NCBI RefSeq assembly: GCF_001039355.2
Contig: NW_019776068.1
Span: forward strand, 336,072-398,071
Direction: 5' to 3'
Origin: Lingula anatina
Taxonomy: Eukaryota; Brachiopoda; Lingulata; Lingulida; Lingulidae
DNA length: 62,000 bases
Under the pieces are notes generated by a model. It made no database searches and was not told where the DNA came from. It was given only the letters and a program-made list of their open reading frames with translations. The position numbers and the translations under genes are program-made. Shown in pieces: positions 12,901 to 22,780 of this stretch; position 1 is the stretch's first letter; every line of letters starts with the position of its first letter.

Positions 12901-14942
12901 AGCCTTGGTCTGTAGGGGGGTCTGCATCGCTGGTGTCCCCTGGAAATATATTATATTATATTATATTATATATTATATTATATTATATTATATTATATTA
13001 TATTATATTATATTATATTATATTATATTATATTAGAGTTGACTAAATGAGAGAGATCTAGTACCAGGGTTATAATGATTTATAGTGATGTGGGTTATAG
13101 TACAATTTGATCACAGGGTTGGCCAGTAGTCTGATACAAAATTAGTGTATCGCCTGTACTTTATTTTTTGTATATGCTATTTTAGAGGCCCCTGAAATCA
13201 GAGGACAGTTCACAGAGCTACAATGATCTGGTTTTAGGTGACATGAAACACTTACTGGTGAGTTACTGCAATTATTCATTTATTTGCTTATTCATTTTGT
13301 AAGTGTGTTTGTGTGTGTGTGTGTGTGTGGGGGGGGGGGGGGTTCAGCATCTATCTTTGACAAAATCGGTAATGGACAAGCAACAGTTCATTTATCTTTA
13401 CCAATGGGCATAGAAATTTATACCCCTAGTTAAACTTAGACCTACCATTTTCTGTTTCATTTATCCTCCAGTTGTCTCCCACCTCTTCCCCAAGAGTAGG
13501 ACACCACACAACACAATGAACCTCATCATCATGACCTCGCAGTCTGTGTAGTATGGCTCCATTCTGAGAGATATCTACCAGCAGAATTAGACCACTTTTG
13601 TAGCTAAAATGAACATAAAGGGACTTACAATAATAAGATGATAGATTTGGGTAACAAAATTTTTATTTTCAGTACTTAAGAGCTGATACTGTACCCACTG
13701 TCTTTAGTCACTTTTTTATGATACAAGAACTGGAATGAAAAATTCTTATGAAAAGTTAAAATGATGTACTATAGTACGTGTCGAGTTGTTCTCAACAATT
13801 AAATGTCTTCCTTGAGGGAAATTCTAATGCACTATTGCTGCAGAGGTTTGGTTATACTCATACATGTAACTTTCAATGAACTTTGTTTACACATGTACAG
13901 TACCAAGCAGCAATGGCCATGCATGCAGTGATAATATGCCGTGCAAATGCCCCACTCACCCAGCGGCTACATGTCTTAAATCATGTGGTGAAGCAGTTAG
14001 ACAACAGATTATGCTGCCCTCTGGTGTGAACCTCTTATGATACCCAGAGGTGTAGTTCCAACAAACCAGACCCCCTCTGTCATCTCCACTGATGACCAGG
14101 TCATCCTTCACCACTGACCAGTCCACACACGTCACTTTGTTCTGAAGTTATGAAGAGAAGAACATGATAGTACATTTCTATTGCTTGTAAATTAAAGTAC
14201 AGTATTAGATATACATCAGGCCCGTAGCCAGGGGGGGTTCGGGGCGTTTGAAAGAACCCCCCTTTTTTGCTGGAAAAAGGTCCACTCTGGGTAAAATTTG
14301 ACCTAGGTACATGGGGATTATATGGTAAAAGGTCCACTTTTTCAATAAAAGAACCCCCCCCCCCTTTGAAATTGCTGGCTATGGGCCTGTACATGTACAT
14401 GTATTACATGTATATGCACAGTATGTCTATGCATGTGTGTGTGATGGGGGGGGGGGGGGGTATTGCACAAGATATACTACAATATGCGATGGAGGACAGG
14501 CAAATTTTCCCACGATGTGGATATCTATAGCGCCAAGATTTTGTATCACTGGGTGTTATGGGGTCTTATATTACCCCTGTAGAATGAAACTTGTAAGGCA
14601 CAAAAATTGAGACGTCTTGAGCGAGAGGTATCAACTTACTTTATCGTGTAAACGGTGCTCGTGCAAGCATGTCTTGGATTCCAAACTCCATATCTTCACC
14701 TTGCCATCGTCCCCACTACTGCTGCAGAGGTGTCTCAGGCCCGCATGCTTGCACAGAGACAGTCCTGTGACTCGGTCCCCGTGCGCGTGCTGAATGTCCC
14801 CTACGAACCGAGGGGGTCGAACATTAGTGTCCAGGAGATGGAGGCTGTTTCTAGCACCATATATAAATATCCCCGCCTCATTGTTGTCACTAATTTTGCT
14901 GCAGTACCAGCTAGGTGAAGGCGGTAATATGCACCCGCTCAT
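910..14942 (-). CDS. GEMIN5: Gem-associated protein 5 (27 exons, complete)
   Basis: Complete GEMIN5, the snRNA-binding subunit of the SMN complex. Exons: 14942-14640, 14141-13960, 13603-13446, 12939-12702, 12491-12335, 11990-11894, 11637-11522, 11186-11101, 10677-10601, 10330-10203, 9801-9731, 9362-9169, 8864-8716, 8433-8265, 7988-7734, 7494-7369, 6998-6864, 6509-6420, 6174-6037, 5567-5420, 5094-4975, 4668-4458, 4027-3883, 3581-3394, 3182-3002, 2596-1494, 1104-910. The sum is 5160 nt, 1719 residues (human 1508). Residues 1-708 are WD40 repeats ([32 protein letters not shown]). W12-Y13 in PSWYC match the human Trp14/Tyr15 that contact the Sm site. Residues about 860-1120 form the TPR-like dimerisation domain ([20 protein letters not shown]). 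The C-terminus resembles the human RNA-binding end. Exon 26 (367 codons) is acidic, Ser/Asn-rich and longer than in vertebrates. Splice phases agree throughout. The exon 16 acceptor has a poor pyrimidine tract, and the exon 14 donor (GTGAAA) was chosen by phase. Confidence 0.96.
4095..4170. repeat. 27-bp tandem repeat, about 2.7 copies
   Basis: A 27-base unit beginning GAAGTTGTTTTTTATGCAG repeats at 4095 and 4122, followed by a truncated third copy at 4149. It lies in a GEMIN5 intron. Confidence 0.9.
12946..13035. repeat. (TTATA)n minisatellite
   Basis: About 90 bases of a TATAT/TTATA pentamer repeat in the GEMIN5 intron between exons 3 and 4. It begins 7 bases beyond the exon 4 acceptor boundary at 12939, replacing most of the expected branch-point and pyrimidine-tract region. 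Confidence 0.95.
13303..13342. repeat. (GT)n followed by a G run
   Basis: A short GT repeat runs directly into about 14 consecutive G residues, within GEMIN5 intron 3. A similar G run occurs near 14445-14460 in intron 1. Confidence 0.85.
14217..14389. mobile_element. Short MITE with terminal inverted repeats and 5-bp target duplication
   Basis: A 173-bp element begins CAGGCCCGTAGCCAG and ends CTGGCTATGGGCCTG, giving near-perfect 15-bp inverted ends. It is flanked on both sides by TACAT (14212-14216 and 14390-14394), a 5-bp target-site duplication. The interior is G-rich at one end and C-rich at the other, with no coding capacity. It sits in GEMIN5 intron 1. A longer relative with the same ends is at 17884. 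CAG...CTG ends are compatible with the hAT superfamily, but that assignment is inferred. Confidence 0.85.
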
Positions 14943-15244
14943 TGTTAGCTATATATTAAACCCACCATGGAAAATCCCTCTTGCAAGAACGTCAGCCTTG
15001 CGACAGGCATGTAGATAGATTACCTAGTAACGGTTGTCGTAAATGCCGTATTCTTAATGAAAATAAAAAAGTATCCGCTTCATCATTATTCATTGCACTC
15101 AACACAAGACAAAATGCTAGTATTATTCACATCAGTGTTTTGTCATCATCAAATTAAATATGAACAATACTGTAAAAAATTTTTAAAGTCGTAAAAGCTT
15201 AGTCGTAGAAATTAAGATTGAGCCCTTTTTTAGCAGGATTTTTT

Positions 15245-15511
15245 TGAAGGGGTGGTCCGCGGATGGGGTCCGGGGCCCGCTGAAGGGGCCGGAAAAATTG
15301 CAATATTTTAGAGGGCGAACGGCACGTGCCATTTGGAACGACTTAGAGCTATAAATCAGCTAGAAAACTATAATTTCAAGAGGGAAAAATTAGTGTGATT
15401 TTTTTTTCAGAATACGAAGGGGGGGGGGGGGCAGGACCCCCCTGAACCCCCCCCCCTCTCTAAATCCGCATCCGCGGACCCAACCCTCAAATAATCATGT
15501 ATCCGCCCCTG
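15245..15511 (+). repeat. Interspersed repeat, copy 2
   Basis: Reverse-complement relative of the element at 277-487. It shares the 'TTTTAGAGGGCGAACGG' block, the 'AGTGTGATTTTTTTT' block, and a C-rich terminus ending ATCCGCCCCTG. Together the two copies bracket GEMIN5 in opposite orientation. Confidence 0.65.
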
Positions 15512-15828
15512 AACAACCCCCACCTGAATAAGCCATATGCACCTAATGTAATTTGCATAACAATAACAATATGTTGCTCATCGTAGGGCAAACTGTCTTC
15601 CCAATAGGTTATTGGCAGTTGGACACGGTTGGGCGTAGTCGCAACATTGTGTGGTGCAGGCGCAAGGTCACATTATTATGCGGAGTAGAAGCAAATGCAT
15701 GTTTGTGAGTATCACTATTTCTTCATTAAATTCTAAAGGCACAGACGAATGAGAGGTTATTCACGACAAATATTCACATAAATATTTGCAGATTTTTATT
15801 ACTAAAAGAAATTGCCACCCCGCGCCAA

Positions 15829-15866
15829 ATAAATAAATAAATAAATAAACGAATAAATAAATAAAT
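15829..15866. repeat. (AAAT)n microsatellite
   Basis: About nine AAAT units with one interruption (AACG). Confidence 0.9.
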
Positions 15867-16554
15867 GCTAAAATACAATATCTGTAGCTTTTATCATTAG
15901 ACATGAAAATATAAATAATATCTATCTGATGAAATGCAGTAGCATAGTAAGATTAATGTCATATATGGCTGTACTTGTTCTAAAAGTGGAAGTGAAACTT
16001 ATGCATTTCATGGCATCGGGAAAATATAATAATGATACTATTAACAGTAATAATAATGGTTATAATTATAGGTATCCGTTTAACATAAATAAAGTGGCGT
16101 GGGGGAGGTGGGCGGTCTAAGCTTCAGAAAATTTTCTTTCTTTGCTAGATTTTGCTTACAGAAAGACTGTGGAAAAAAACTGCAAAACACGTGAACATAA
16201 AACGCTATCCACTTCCCAAGAAGCTAAGCAAAAACAAACATTTTGCAAACTTCCATCTATCACTCTCAAAACGTTTCAAATAAGTTAGATACGCCTCTTA
16301 AAATTTACACTGTATCTCCACACGAAATGTTTATATAGATTTCTTGTCGCTGAACTCTTAACCCTCAATTGTATTGCCATTTATATCTGATCATGACTAA
16401 TCAATTACTGTATATTCTAACAGTACAAATTATTATTGAAAGAATAGTCGATTTATACACGGTTCCACAGAAATAAAATAAAAACTTAAATACGACGGTA
16501 GCTTTTATTGTTAATAACAGTAGCTTTTATTATTATGCGAGTATATATAAATAA

Positions 16555-17085
<531 letters not shown>

Positions 17086-17883
17086 ATTTACAAGTAGTAG
17101 TAGTGGTGGTGGTGGTGGTGGTAGCAATAACAATAATAGAAATGTCAGCCAAACTTTCTTCATTTCTTTCTCCATCAATCAAAAAGTGGTAAAATACTCC
17201 ATACCTACCCTCTAGAGATTCCAACACGAACACACAGATACCTGTCAATCCCAATTCTCTGAAACTCACCGTAGGATGGTCCACTTGAATAAAACCACTC
17301 AATATCAAGTTACACAGAATACATTTTACGGTTATCTTAAGTGTGTAAAAAAACGTATAGTCATGAGAAAAATACGCCGACGTCTCGCTGAACCCTCGCT
17401 GAATGCAATCAGATTAACTGAATGACACGCCTCCTCCTGGCGTTGCGTAGAAAAGCTGGTTATTATGCGTGTACACATGGAAACAAGAGGTGGCGTGATA
17501 ATTTGTTAACTGATTGCATTCTGCAAGAGTCCCCACGGATTTAGATCGCTCTACGTTGACCGATAATGTCACTGGGAAAGAGCCGTAAGTATTTAGGGAC
17601 CCATGGACGAAGAAAAATAAAGTGGTTCGTCAACCATAGGACATGTGCAAGAATTTGACCTTTTGCGGAATAGGGGGGCCGTCAAAAGTGCTGCTTGTCC
17701 ATGTACTGCCGATGAAGGATCAGGGTAGCTAGGTGCAGTGACAACATGTTCTGAAACTGATGAATTTTGCGAAGCGGCCAACCTCCCTATGTTCGATTCC
17801 CTCAGAGAACTGAAGTCTTCTAAAATTGTCTTTTATTACATGTCTTGAAAGTGTCAAAAGAAACTGTTAAAAGATACTAAATA

Positions 17884-18369
17884 CAGGGCCGTAGCCTCCG
17901 GGGGGGCAGAGGGGGGGGGGCAGGTGCCCCCCCCCCCTGGAAATTGGGGTGCAAAAAAAAATAATCGCAAAGGTAAAAAAAATAATTGCAAAGTTGGTAT
18001 CAATTCTGTGAGAAAAGGCACTCATGGCCACTAGACAATCATTCAACAATCTGTTTACAAAGGTGTACTTTTTTTAGCCAACTCTGTTCATGCCAAAAAG
18101 CTCATCCTCCCTGAGGGAGCTATCCCCCAGGCCAATTGGCGTGTTTTGTTGAAAAAATGACTGTACTTATGGCAAAATGAACCCACAATTTCTGACTACT
18201 GATTGACCAATAAATTACAGTTAAAATGCACCAGAATGCAGTATTATACATACAGTTTTTTAAAAATTTCCACACCGTGGGAGGGGGACACACCCTCCCC
18301 CCTCGGGGGCTTCGCCCCCTCGTGTCCGCTTACTGCCCCCCCTGGCATTTTGCTCAGGCTACGGCCCTG
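17884..18369. mobile_element. 486-bp MITE with perfect 14-bp TIRs and 5-bp TSD
   Basis: The element starts CAGGGCCGTAGCCT and ends with the exact inverse, AGGCTACGGCCCTG. AAATA flanks it on both sides (17879-17883 and 18370-18374). Subterminal regions are C/G-rich ('CCCCCCCCCC', 'GAGGGGGGGG'). It encodes no transposase. Its ends match those of the 173-bp element in GEMIN5 intron 1, so both belong to one family mobilised by an unseen autonomous element, plausibly hAT-like. Confidence 0.92.
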
Positions 18370-18403
18370 AAATAAAGGTAAAAAAAATTCAATCAACAAC
18401 GCG

Positions 18404-18613
18404 TCATTGCGGATTGTTTGGGCAAAGTCTGGAGATTGCTGCCGACAAAGGGTCATCTATTACTTCCCCAAAAGGACCATCCTTTCCTCCTCTGTTTCGC
18501 CACATTAGCCCAATAACAACCTTGGCTAAGTCAGTGGCGAGAGTCAGGCCAACCCAACTATCAGACGCGGCACGCTTAAACCAGGCAAGAGGGTGCTGCT
18601 TCTGATATTTCAT
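18404..18613. other. GC-rich coding-like patch, unidentified
   Basis: About 200 bases with base composition unlike the AT-rich surroundings are open on both strands: 18404-18613 minus and 18414-18605 plus. The minus-strand reading (HPLAWFKRAASDSW, then LTLATDLAKVVIGLMW) looks protein-like but I do not recognise it. It could be a fragment of a transposon gene or an exon of an unseen gene. There are no clear splice sites or flanking exons. Confidence 0.25.
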
Positions 18614-18757
18614 GGCGCGTACTAATACATGTACACACCTTGGAAACCGGTAGCGTGATCCGATCTACGGTGATTCTGGATCCTTCCGTGCCGCGTCTGG
18701 TAGTTGGGAGAGAGAATGAAAGTGGCCTGAGAGTGAAAGCATGATCAGTGGTAAGGA

Positions 18758-18850
18758 TTTGATAAGATAGGAGTAGAATAGGATAGGGTACGGTAAGGTA
18801 CGGTAGGGTACAATGTAGGATATAGGGTAGGATAGGATAGGGGAGGGGGC
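18758..18850. repeat. Degenerate GGATA/GGTAC tandem repeat
   Basis: An imperfect array of GATAGG-, GGTACG- and GGATAG-type pentamers, clearly internally repetitive but diverged. Confidence 0.8.
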
Positions 18851-19616
18851 AATGTAGGATAGGATTGGGTAGGAATCATAGGCTAGGAAAGAGGTTATAA
18901 TAATGATGTAAAAATGTAATGTACCGTATGGTGAGCAAGAGGAAAAGCTCAAAGAATGAGGGTAAGGGCTCAAAGTGACCATCAGACGGAAATCCACAAA
19001 TTTGTCATAGACGTACTGAGGTAGATAATATAAAAGGACATCTAATTATTATAGTTAAAGCATTTTCATTTCAACAGTATTTGAATGAATATGTAACAAG
19101 CCACCATTTAATATTCTTTGAACAATGCTTTAATATATTCGACATGTCTTAGAATAATAAAGTCAAGTTTGGTTTTCATAATGTTTGCAAGGCTTTCTTA
19201 TTTAGTTTACATCACCAACTTTAGGAATTCTTATTGTACTTAACCCATGCATTTTACACTGATGCGTATGTGTAGCGCATTTTTATTAAGATAATAATAA
19301 TAATAAACTGATATTAAACGAACGACTATGACAACATTTTGACAGAGCACAAAATGAGAAAAATCTCCATTTCGTTATATGCACAAAATGGATGCTTCTG
19401 ACAACGCCAACGTCATTTCCAGACATAGAAAATCGAAAGTTACGTTAATGCTGTCCCATGCACAAGTGGTTTTCATTTACACAGCGTTTAACTGCAATCA
19501 GACTGTTTTAGAATAAGTGATGTATGAAGGCAAATAGGATCACACGAGAATATTGAGCACTTCTCATGTTAAGAATATGTGTGAAGCTGAAGTCCCGTAG
19601 AACAAAGAGGGTAATA

Positions 19617-21050
19617 TTACATGTGCGTAGAGAACACGTTTTCAGATGCATCAGCATCATCAGCTGTGGAGCAGTCGGCGGTAACCTGAGACATACTTAA
19701 AATTTGTACGACGCTCGTAGAATACTTCGTACTGCCGTTATCAAGAGCACTCGTCTGAGTGCGAGTACTCCCGTATCTGACCAAGTCGGGTTCAAACACA
19801 TCTGGGGAAAAACTTCCGTCATTGCTGGTTTCAAATCTAGAACTTAAGTGTTCCTGTGCTATGCTATTCAAATGGCCCTGATCCCCCGTGTTTGCCGGAA
19901 TGGCGGTTTTGCGTTGACAGCCGAATCGTCCTAGAACAATTCTTATTGTATCTTTTAGTTCTTGGCGGTAACGCTGTGCGCTCAGGCAATACAGAAAGAA
20001 ATTTGAGGCATGGTTCAGGTAGAATAATAAAATAAAGATAGAATAGAAAATGTTATATGTTGCCATTGAATCAACATCATTTAGTTCACTAATGTTTATA
20101 ATTCCGCTTTGAATAAAATTCAACCCTGAAACCATGATCAAAAAGGCAAATGTAACAAGTAGTAACATTTTGGTTATTTGTCCTTGAGAATGGCCTGATT
20201 TATTATTATTACAGTTACGCATATGTTTAAGTTGTTTCTCTCTTTTTCGTATTGACCATATAATAAACCCATTGATAATAGGAAGGCTAAGAAGTGGCAC
20301 AATCCAGTACAAAGCAAGTGAGATCCATCTGTTGACGTATGCAAAGAAGTACGTCACGCCGTCAGTATGGTTGACAAGTAAGTCCACGCTGTCGTGATAG
20401 GTATTCCAACAAATGTCAAAACCGCAAATAGAAAAGTACATATCGGCAAAGAAAATATGACCGTTAATCGCAATGGCCACACCACTAACGAGTAGAACTG
20501 CTATTTTCGCAGTACGAGGATTGGAATATGGTGACCAACGATGCGGGTAACGGATTTTCATTAATCTCTCTGCACTCATTATCACTAGTAAGAGTGCACT
20601 TATTTCGGGGGCAGTATAAACTGTAAATAAAGTTAATTTACATACGTAAGGATTAGCCGACATGGCATGACTATCGCTTAGTTCATACTCGACCCAGAAG
20701 ACGAATCCGATGACCAATACAAACATGTCTGCCACTGCAACTCCAATAAGAAATATGCATGTAGTGTTCTTGCGTAAGGAAGGTCTATTGAGCACACACA
20801 TTGCACACGTATTCGCCAGTAACCCCAACACGTACACCACAGGGCGGCCTATCAAACGCAAGCGAAATGAAAGACAAATCAGCCAATTTCCTGTTGCTTC
20901 ACACAGACGGGCATTTGTCATTGAATGATCGTACAAGATTTCCGTGCAATTAAGATCTGACCCGTTGGTACGGAGTACATATTGTTCATTACTGTCTGTT
21001 CTTAAGAACGGAAAATGGGCACTGTCATTTTGATAAACTTCACCTGCCAT
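19617..21050 (-). CDS. Class A (rhodopsin-like) peptide-type GPCR, intronless
   Basis: A single-exon 477-residue receptor. The N-terminus (about 65 residues) has N-glycosylation sites (NGS, NCT). TM1 is near 70-90 with LLAN. TM2 carries the conserved Asp in AVADMF, and TM3 begins after VCKLTLF with the conserved Cys. The DRY position reads ERL (SAERLMKIRYP). TM5 has the conserved proline (YWIVPLLSLP). TM6 lacks CWxP. TM7 ends LNHASNFFLYCLS, so NPxxY is replaced by NFxxY. The C-tail has a palmitoylation-type Cys (RFGCQRK) and many Ser/Thr. The overall style is that of FMRFamide- or TRH-receptor-like invertebrate peptide receptors; the ligand is unknown. The start at 21050 is the first Met of the open frame. 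The 31776-33212 gene is a close paralogue, alike across the whole transmembrane core. Tandem expansion would also fit a chemosensory role, which is speculative. Confidence 0.93.
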   Translation of the reverse strand: MAGEVYQNDSAHFPFLRTDSNEQYVLRTNGSDLNCTEILYDHSMTNARLCEATGNWLICLSFRLRLIGRPVVYVLGLLANTCAMCVLNRPSLRKNTTCIFLIGVAVADMFVLVIGFVFWVEYELSDSHAMSANPYVCKLTLFTVYTAPEISALLLVIMSAERLMKIRYPHRWSPYSNPRTAKIAVLLVSGVAIAINGHIFFADMYFSICGFDICWNTYHDSVDLLVNHTDGVTYFFAYVNRWISLALYWIVPLLSLPIINGFIIWSIRKREKQLKHMRNCNNNKSGHSQGQITKMLLLVTFAFLIMVSGLNFIQSGIINISELNDVDSMATYNIFYSIFILLFYLNHASNFFLYCLSAQRYRQELKDTIRIVLGRFGCQRKTAIPANTGDQGHLNSIAQEHLSSRFETSNDGSFSPDVFEPDLVRYGSTRTQTSALDNGSTKYSTSVVQILSMSQVTADCSTADDADASENVFSTHM

Positions 21051-22576
21051 CGTTACTGCTGTTTACCAACGACGATGAATATCTGCACAAAGCTTCTAAA
21101 TCTACATATATTTGTCACATGCAAGTTTGTCCAGATCACGGTAATTCAACTGCTGACTGCGTCTTCTTTTAAACATTCTATCCGTGCCATTTGCTGAGCC
21201 GTTGAAATAGTCTGTTATTTCGTCATTTGTCTCCCATATTGAATGACCTGAAATGGTAGATGTGTAGACGGATATACTTACATATATATTTGTATCTACC
21301 AGATATATTTCCTTCAGATTTGACGCGTTAAATTAGCGTTAGCTCTATTTTGTTTTTCCCCTGTGAGACGCATGTACGCAAAATGCAGTGATCAACATCG
21401 TCCATAAAGAGCAAACATGAACTTGGAAGCAGCGTCCAGAAATAACTTTGAAATGCTGAAGCACGCAGTCCATCCTCACCTGGAGACAGATATTGAAGTG
21501 GCTATTCAACAACCGCAGTCCCTTGTATACTTTCAATCCGGACTACACTATGGGATTAAGGTGCCTATAGGTTTGGCAATACCATAGGATAGTTATAGAA
21601 TTGGTCACAGTTTAGAATATCAAAAAATGGTTTGAGACCCTTTTTGTGGTATTCTGTGGCCTAAAAGTGATCATACAATAATGTAAGATTGTCTATCATG
21701 TTTAATCTTGGCAGCCTGGTAGACACGAATTTGGTCTGCTACACCTGAGCGGAACAATTTTCTGAAAGGCAAACAGTTTCCAGGGAAATTCCATTTTTGA
21801 TGCATAAAGGTCTAAAGCGCATCGTATTCCTTTAAGTATAATGATGAAAACAAGGCATAAAAGCATAGTGATGTATCTGTATCCTGTGAAGTCATATCAG
21901 TATCATCGTTCACTCAAGCAGATTAATAAGACATTTCTCCTTGTCTGCTAAATGACAATTTAAACTCTCTGTAAACTAAATTTTAGCTAATGAAGCCATG
22001 CTGATATTCAATAACAATAATAGTGAGCAATGATGTGGTGAAATTCTAATCAACAATGAGGAGCAAGCCCGCACAAATTAATAAAATAGAAGTGATTTTT
22101 ACATACCACTTTGTTTATCTCCGTTGGTTTCGTGCTGACGGAGCTAACACAAGCACAGCCCTATTCAGTGCACTAAAAAAAAAAATTTTTTTTTTGAAAT
22201 TTTTACCCCCTCTAACCCCCCTGTACATACCTCCTGAAGTTAATGATATTCACAGATCTAGCGGTTTGGACGCTTGTTTGGCGTTTAAGTATAGTATGTC
22301 ATATTGTGAGTAATTAAAATGCTCACAATGGATAATATATTATGTTTGCAGTATGAAGTATATGTTTCCTATATGTACATTCTATAGAAATCCTGTTATT
22401 TGTTCTTGGGAGTTGAAAGATATGAAAAACTCACATTTAAGCGACTTCTGCAATATTCCATGCATATGCTTACATACATTTATTTGCAACTGCCTATTTG
22501 TTCACCAATGAAGCCTAGTATCTTGTATGGCCATAGTTAACTATTTCTATTTTATTATTAAAAAAAACTTAGACCC

Positions 22577-22780
22577 CATTCCCAGAGATTAGATCTATCC
22601 AACCAGATTGACCTAACTCCCTGGGGGTTCACGCTAAATAGCTGTCAGCCGAGCGGGCACGAAAGTTAATTACCCCCTTACAGCTTGTAGTAGGCAGGAC
22701 AGACATTTAAGCCGGATTATCTGACAGTTATCTAGTGAGACTCCCCACGGGGATAGATTGATCAAAAATCTATGGGAATG
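22577..22780. mobile_element. Palindromic MITE-like element
   Basis: About 204 bases with inverted arms. The left arm begins CATTCCCAGAGATTAGATC and continues through GGGGGTTCACGCTAAATAGCTGTC. The right arm returns GACAGTTATCTAGTGAGACTCCCC and ends ATCTATGGGAATG. The arms are imperfectly complementary through most of their length. There is no coding capacity and I see no clear target duplication. Confidence 0.65.

Larger units (their letters stand above)
14943..16554. other. GEMIN5 upstream region and intergenic DNA
   Basis: This stretch contains the presumed GEMIN5 promoter and 5' untranslated region, an interspersed repeat at about 15245-15511, an AAAT-type microsatellite at 15829-15866, and otherwise AT-rich DNA. 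The short open frame at 15929-16120 shows no recognisable protein. No TATA box or divergent partner gene is evident. Confidence 0.55.
17086..19616. other. Intergenic, transposon and low-complexity DNA
   Basis: This stretch holds a GGT-type run at 17101-17122, a 486-bp MITE at 17884-18369, a GC-rich coding-like patch at about 18404-18613, and a degenerate GGATA/GGTAC repeat at 18758-18850. It ends with the 3' flank of the downstream receptor gene. The part from about 19330 to 19616 has diverged similarity to 30835-31020 and belongs to the duplicated GPCR unit. Confidence 0.6.
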
